Assembly: GCA_030627145.1 (NCBI GenBank)
Contig: DAOUSQ010000047.1
Coordinates: forward strand, 1-7,381
Direction: 5' to 3'
Length of the DNA stretch: 7,381 bases
Origin: Syntrophomonadaceae bacterium
GTDB taxonomy: Bacteria > Bacillota_B > Syntrophomonadia > Syntrophomonadales > Syntrophomonadaceae
Shown: one piece after another, positions 6,257 to 7,381 of the stretch
Numbering within the stretch: the first letter of the stretch is position 1
How the letters are laid out: every line of letters begins with the position of its first letter
The notes under the pieces: generated by a model
Database searches by the model: none
What the model saw: only the letters and a program-made list of their open reading frames with translations
What the model was told of the DNA's origin: nothing
Program-made: the position numbers and the translations under genes

Positions 6257-7132
6257 ATGGACAAGCATCAAAGAGTATGGGCAGCGCTTAATAAAGAAAA
6301 GGTAGACAGACCGCCTGCAGGAGAGATTTTAATTACTGATGAGTTTATTAAACAATTTACCGGTGGCAATCTGGAGTCTGTACTTGCTTGTTTAAATACT
6401 GACCTGGTTACCTTGAAAATAAACGAAAGTAAATCCAAATCCAGGTGGAGTTACTGGCAGCAGCAGGGCTATTTTATTTTTGGTTTTATGCAGGGGCCAT
6501 TTATGCTTATGGCAGAAGAACTTGGCTGGAAAGAAATGTCATATTTGATAGTAAAAAAACCTGAAGAAGCAGAAAAAATTATGGGTAATTTTATTAACAA
6601 CGGATCTAAATTGGCAGTTCAGGCTCTGGATGCTGGATGTGAAGGAATAATTATTGCAGATGATTTGGCTGGAAAACATGGGCTTCTAGTGTCTCCAACA
6701 TTTTTATGTGCGCACTATTTTCCACTTTTAGCAAGGTTATTAAAAAGACTGGATTATAACACTGTACCTTTTATTTTTCACTCTGATGGTAATATACTTG
6801 ATATTATTTCCTCTATTAAGGAAACTGGATTTTGGGGAATGCAGTGTCTGCAGCCTTCAGCAGGCATAAGTAAAGATAATTTTTCACTAGATATATTGGG
6901 GAATTGGGTTTTTTGGGGAAACTATGAGTATGAAGATATAGCAAAAATGAAAACTGTCGAACAGGTAGAAAATGAAGTGAATGAGCTATTAAAAGACTGG
7001 AGCAGCTTTCCGGGCTACATTTTTGGTTCCTCAGGAGGTTTATACAAGGGTATACCCCGGGAAATTGTAAAAACTGCTTATAATATTGTGAATAAGTGGC
7101 AAAAAGCTCCAGCTAAAACAAATAATATGTGA
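6257..7132 (+). CDS. Uroporphyrinogen decarboxylase family protein, MtaA/CmuA-like
   Basis: A URO-D superfamily TIM-barrel protein. The N-terminus (RVWAALNKEKVDRPP, 6-20) is typical of the corrinoid-dependent methyltransferase branch, and the arginine/aspartate signatures of true HemE are absent. FIFHSDGNI (172-180) occupies the strand where MtaA-type enzymes carry the zinc ligands His-x-Cys; here it reads His-Ser-Asp, as in many uncharacterised relatives. GSSGGLYKGIPREIVKTAY (257-275) is the usual C-terminal barrel segment. At 291 residues it is shorter than the usual roughly 330-370. No signal peptide or membrane segment is seen. ATG 6257 follows AAGGAG (6244-6249) by 7 nt. No corrinoid protein or other methyltransferase lies in the window, so substrate and partner are unknown. 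It may be co-transcribed with the nucleotidyltransferase (94-bp gap), but a functional link is not evident. Confidence 0.8.
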   Translation: MDKHQRVWAALNKEKVDRPPAGEILITDEFIKQFTGGNLESVLACLNTDLVTLKINESKSKSRWSYWQQQGYFIFGFMQGPFMLMAEELGWKEMSYLIVKKPEEAEKIMGNFINNGSKLAVQALDAGCEGIIIADDLAGKHGLLVSPTFLCAHYFPLLARLLKRLDYNTVPFIFHSDGNILDIISSIKETGFWGMQCLQPSAGISKDNFSLDILGNWVFWGNYEYEDIAKMKTVEQVENEVNELLKDWSSFPGYIFGSSGGLYKGIPREIVKTAYNIVNKWQKAPAKTNNM

Positions 7133-7162
7133 ACCGATGTTATTCTTCTGATTTAAAATTAA

Positions 7163-7176
7163 CACCATTAATGGTG
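7163..7176. repeat. Perfect 14-bp palindrome after the URO-D gene
   Basis: CACCATTAATGGTG is self-complementary over all 14 bases. As RNA it could form a 5-bp stem with a 4-nt loop. On the minus strand it is followed by TTAATTTTAAATC, a weak terminator shape for a convergent gene beyond the window. On the plus strand no U-tract follows. It could instead be a dimeric regulator site. Confidence 0.5.
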
Positions 7177-7187
7177 CTTACCTTTCA

Positions 7188-7258
7188 TGCAAGGTTTCAA
7201 CTTTGCAAAATCCTTCTTATCACCTAAGCCAATGGTATTTTCATTGGACAATTTAATT
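7188..7258 (+). terminator. Two weak hairpins, possible terminator of the second unit
   Basis: TGCAAGG (7188-7194) pairs with CTTTGCA (7201-7207) including one G-U, and CCAATG (7229-7234) pairs with CATTGG (7242-7247) around a 7-nt loop. ACAATTTAATTTT follows the second. The stems are short and AT-rich and the T-tract is broken, so termination here is only possible. No other terminator is seen after the URO-D gene. The remaining bases to 7381 show no recognisable gene. Confidence 0.25.
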
Positions 7259-7381
7259 TTCTTGCATTATTAGCTCAACTTTAGAGATTTTGCCGGTTTA
7301 CTTATATTAGGCGGACGTGACCAATATTTTATATGAAATAATATAGTTGTTTTTGCAGACAGGGTAGAAACCAAATGATAT

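Noticed and set aside
6257..7132. True uroporphyrinogen decarboxylase (hemE)
   Set aside because: The N-terminal RQAGR-type signature and the expected active-site aspartate context are absent, the protein is short, and no haem genes are nearby.
7133..7381. Cyclic-di-GMP (GEMM) riboswitch on the minus strand
   Set aside because: A fragment reading AAACCGGCAAAATCTC resembles part of the motif, but the diagnostic GACGCAAAGC segment is missing and no minus-strand gene follows it in the window.

Overview
The window reads as chromosomal DNA of an anaerobic, AT-rich Firmicute, most likely a Clostridia member near the Peptococcaceae or Desulfotomaculum-like groups. This rests on strong AGGAGG-type ribosome sites, a TTG start, a U-tract terminator, the short LeuC/LeuD isomerase type, a long Geobacter/Clostridia-type citramalate synthase, and a corrinoid-methyltransferase-like URO-D protein. 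The genus is inference. All convincing genes are on the + strand.

Layout: 1-255 is a non-coding leader rich in inverted repeats. It holds a tandem 25-bp repeat (10-59), a perfect 10-bp hairpin (115-138), a TATAAT box (178-183) and a perfect 9-bp hairpin (191-211). Next come leuC (256-1527), leuD (1600-2088), leuB (2110-3204) and cimA (3291-4873), closed by a clear rho-independent terminator (4902-4933). A second unit starts after an extended -10 promoter candidate (5039-5047). It holds a sugar-phosphate nucleotidyltransferase (5092-6162) and a short URO-D/MtaA-like protein (6257-7132). The last 249 bp hold only small palindromes.

The first four genes form a coherent pathway. CimA makes (R)-citramalate from pyruvate and acetyl-CoA. 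LeuC/LeuD isomerise it and LeuB oxidises it to 2-oxobutyrate, the isoleucine precursor. The same LeuC, LeuD and LeuB also serve leucine synthesis, for which a leuA must lie outside the window.

The most striking point is the start of cimA. A well-placed AGGAGG and TTG start open a frame that hits TAG after five codons. The catalytic N-terminus (DTTLRDGAQ) lies in the -1 frame and has no usable start codon of its own. The junction is a run of seven A framed exactly as the -1 slippery heptamer A-AAA-AAA. Programmed frameshifting, RNA polymerase slippage, a real one-base deletion and a homopolymer sequencing error are all possible. No wholly new multi-gene system is evident.
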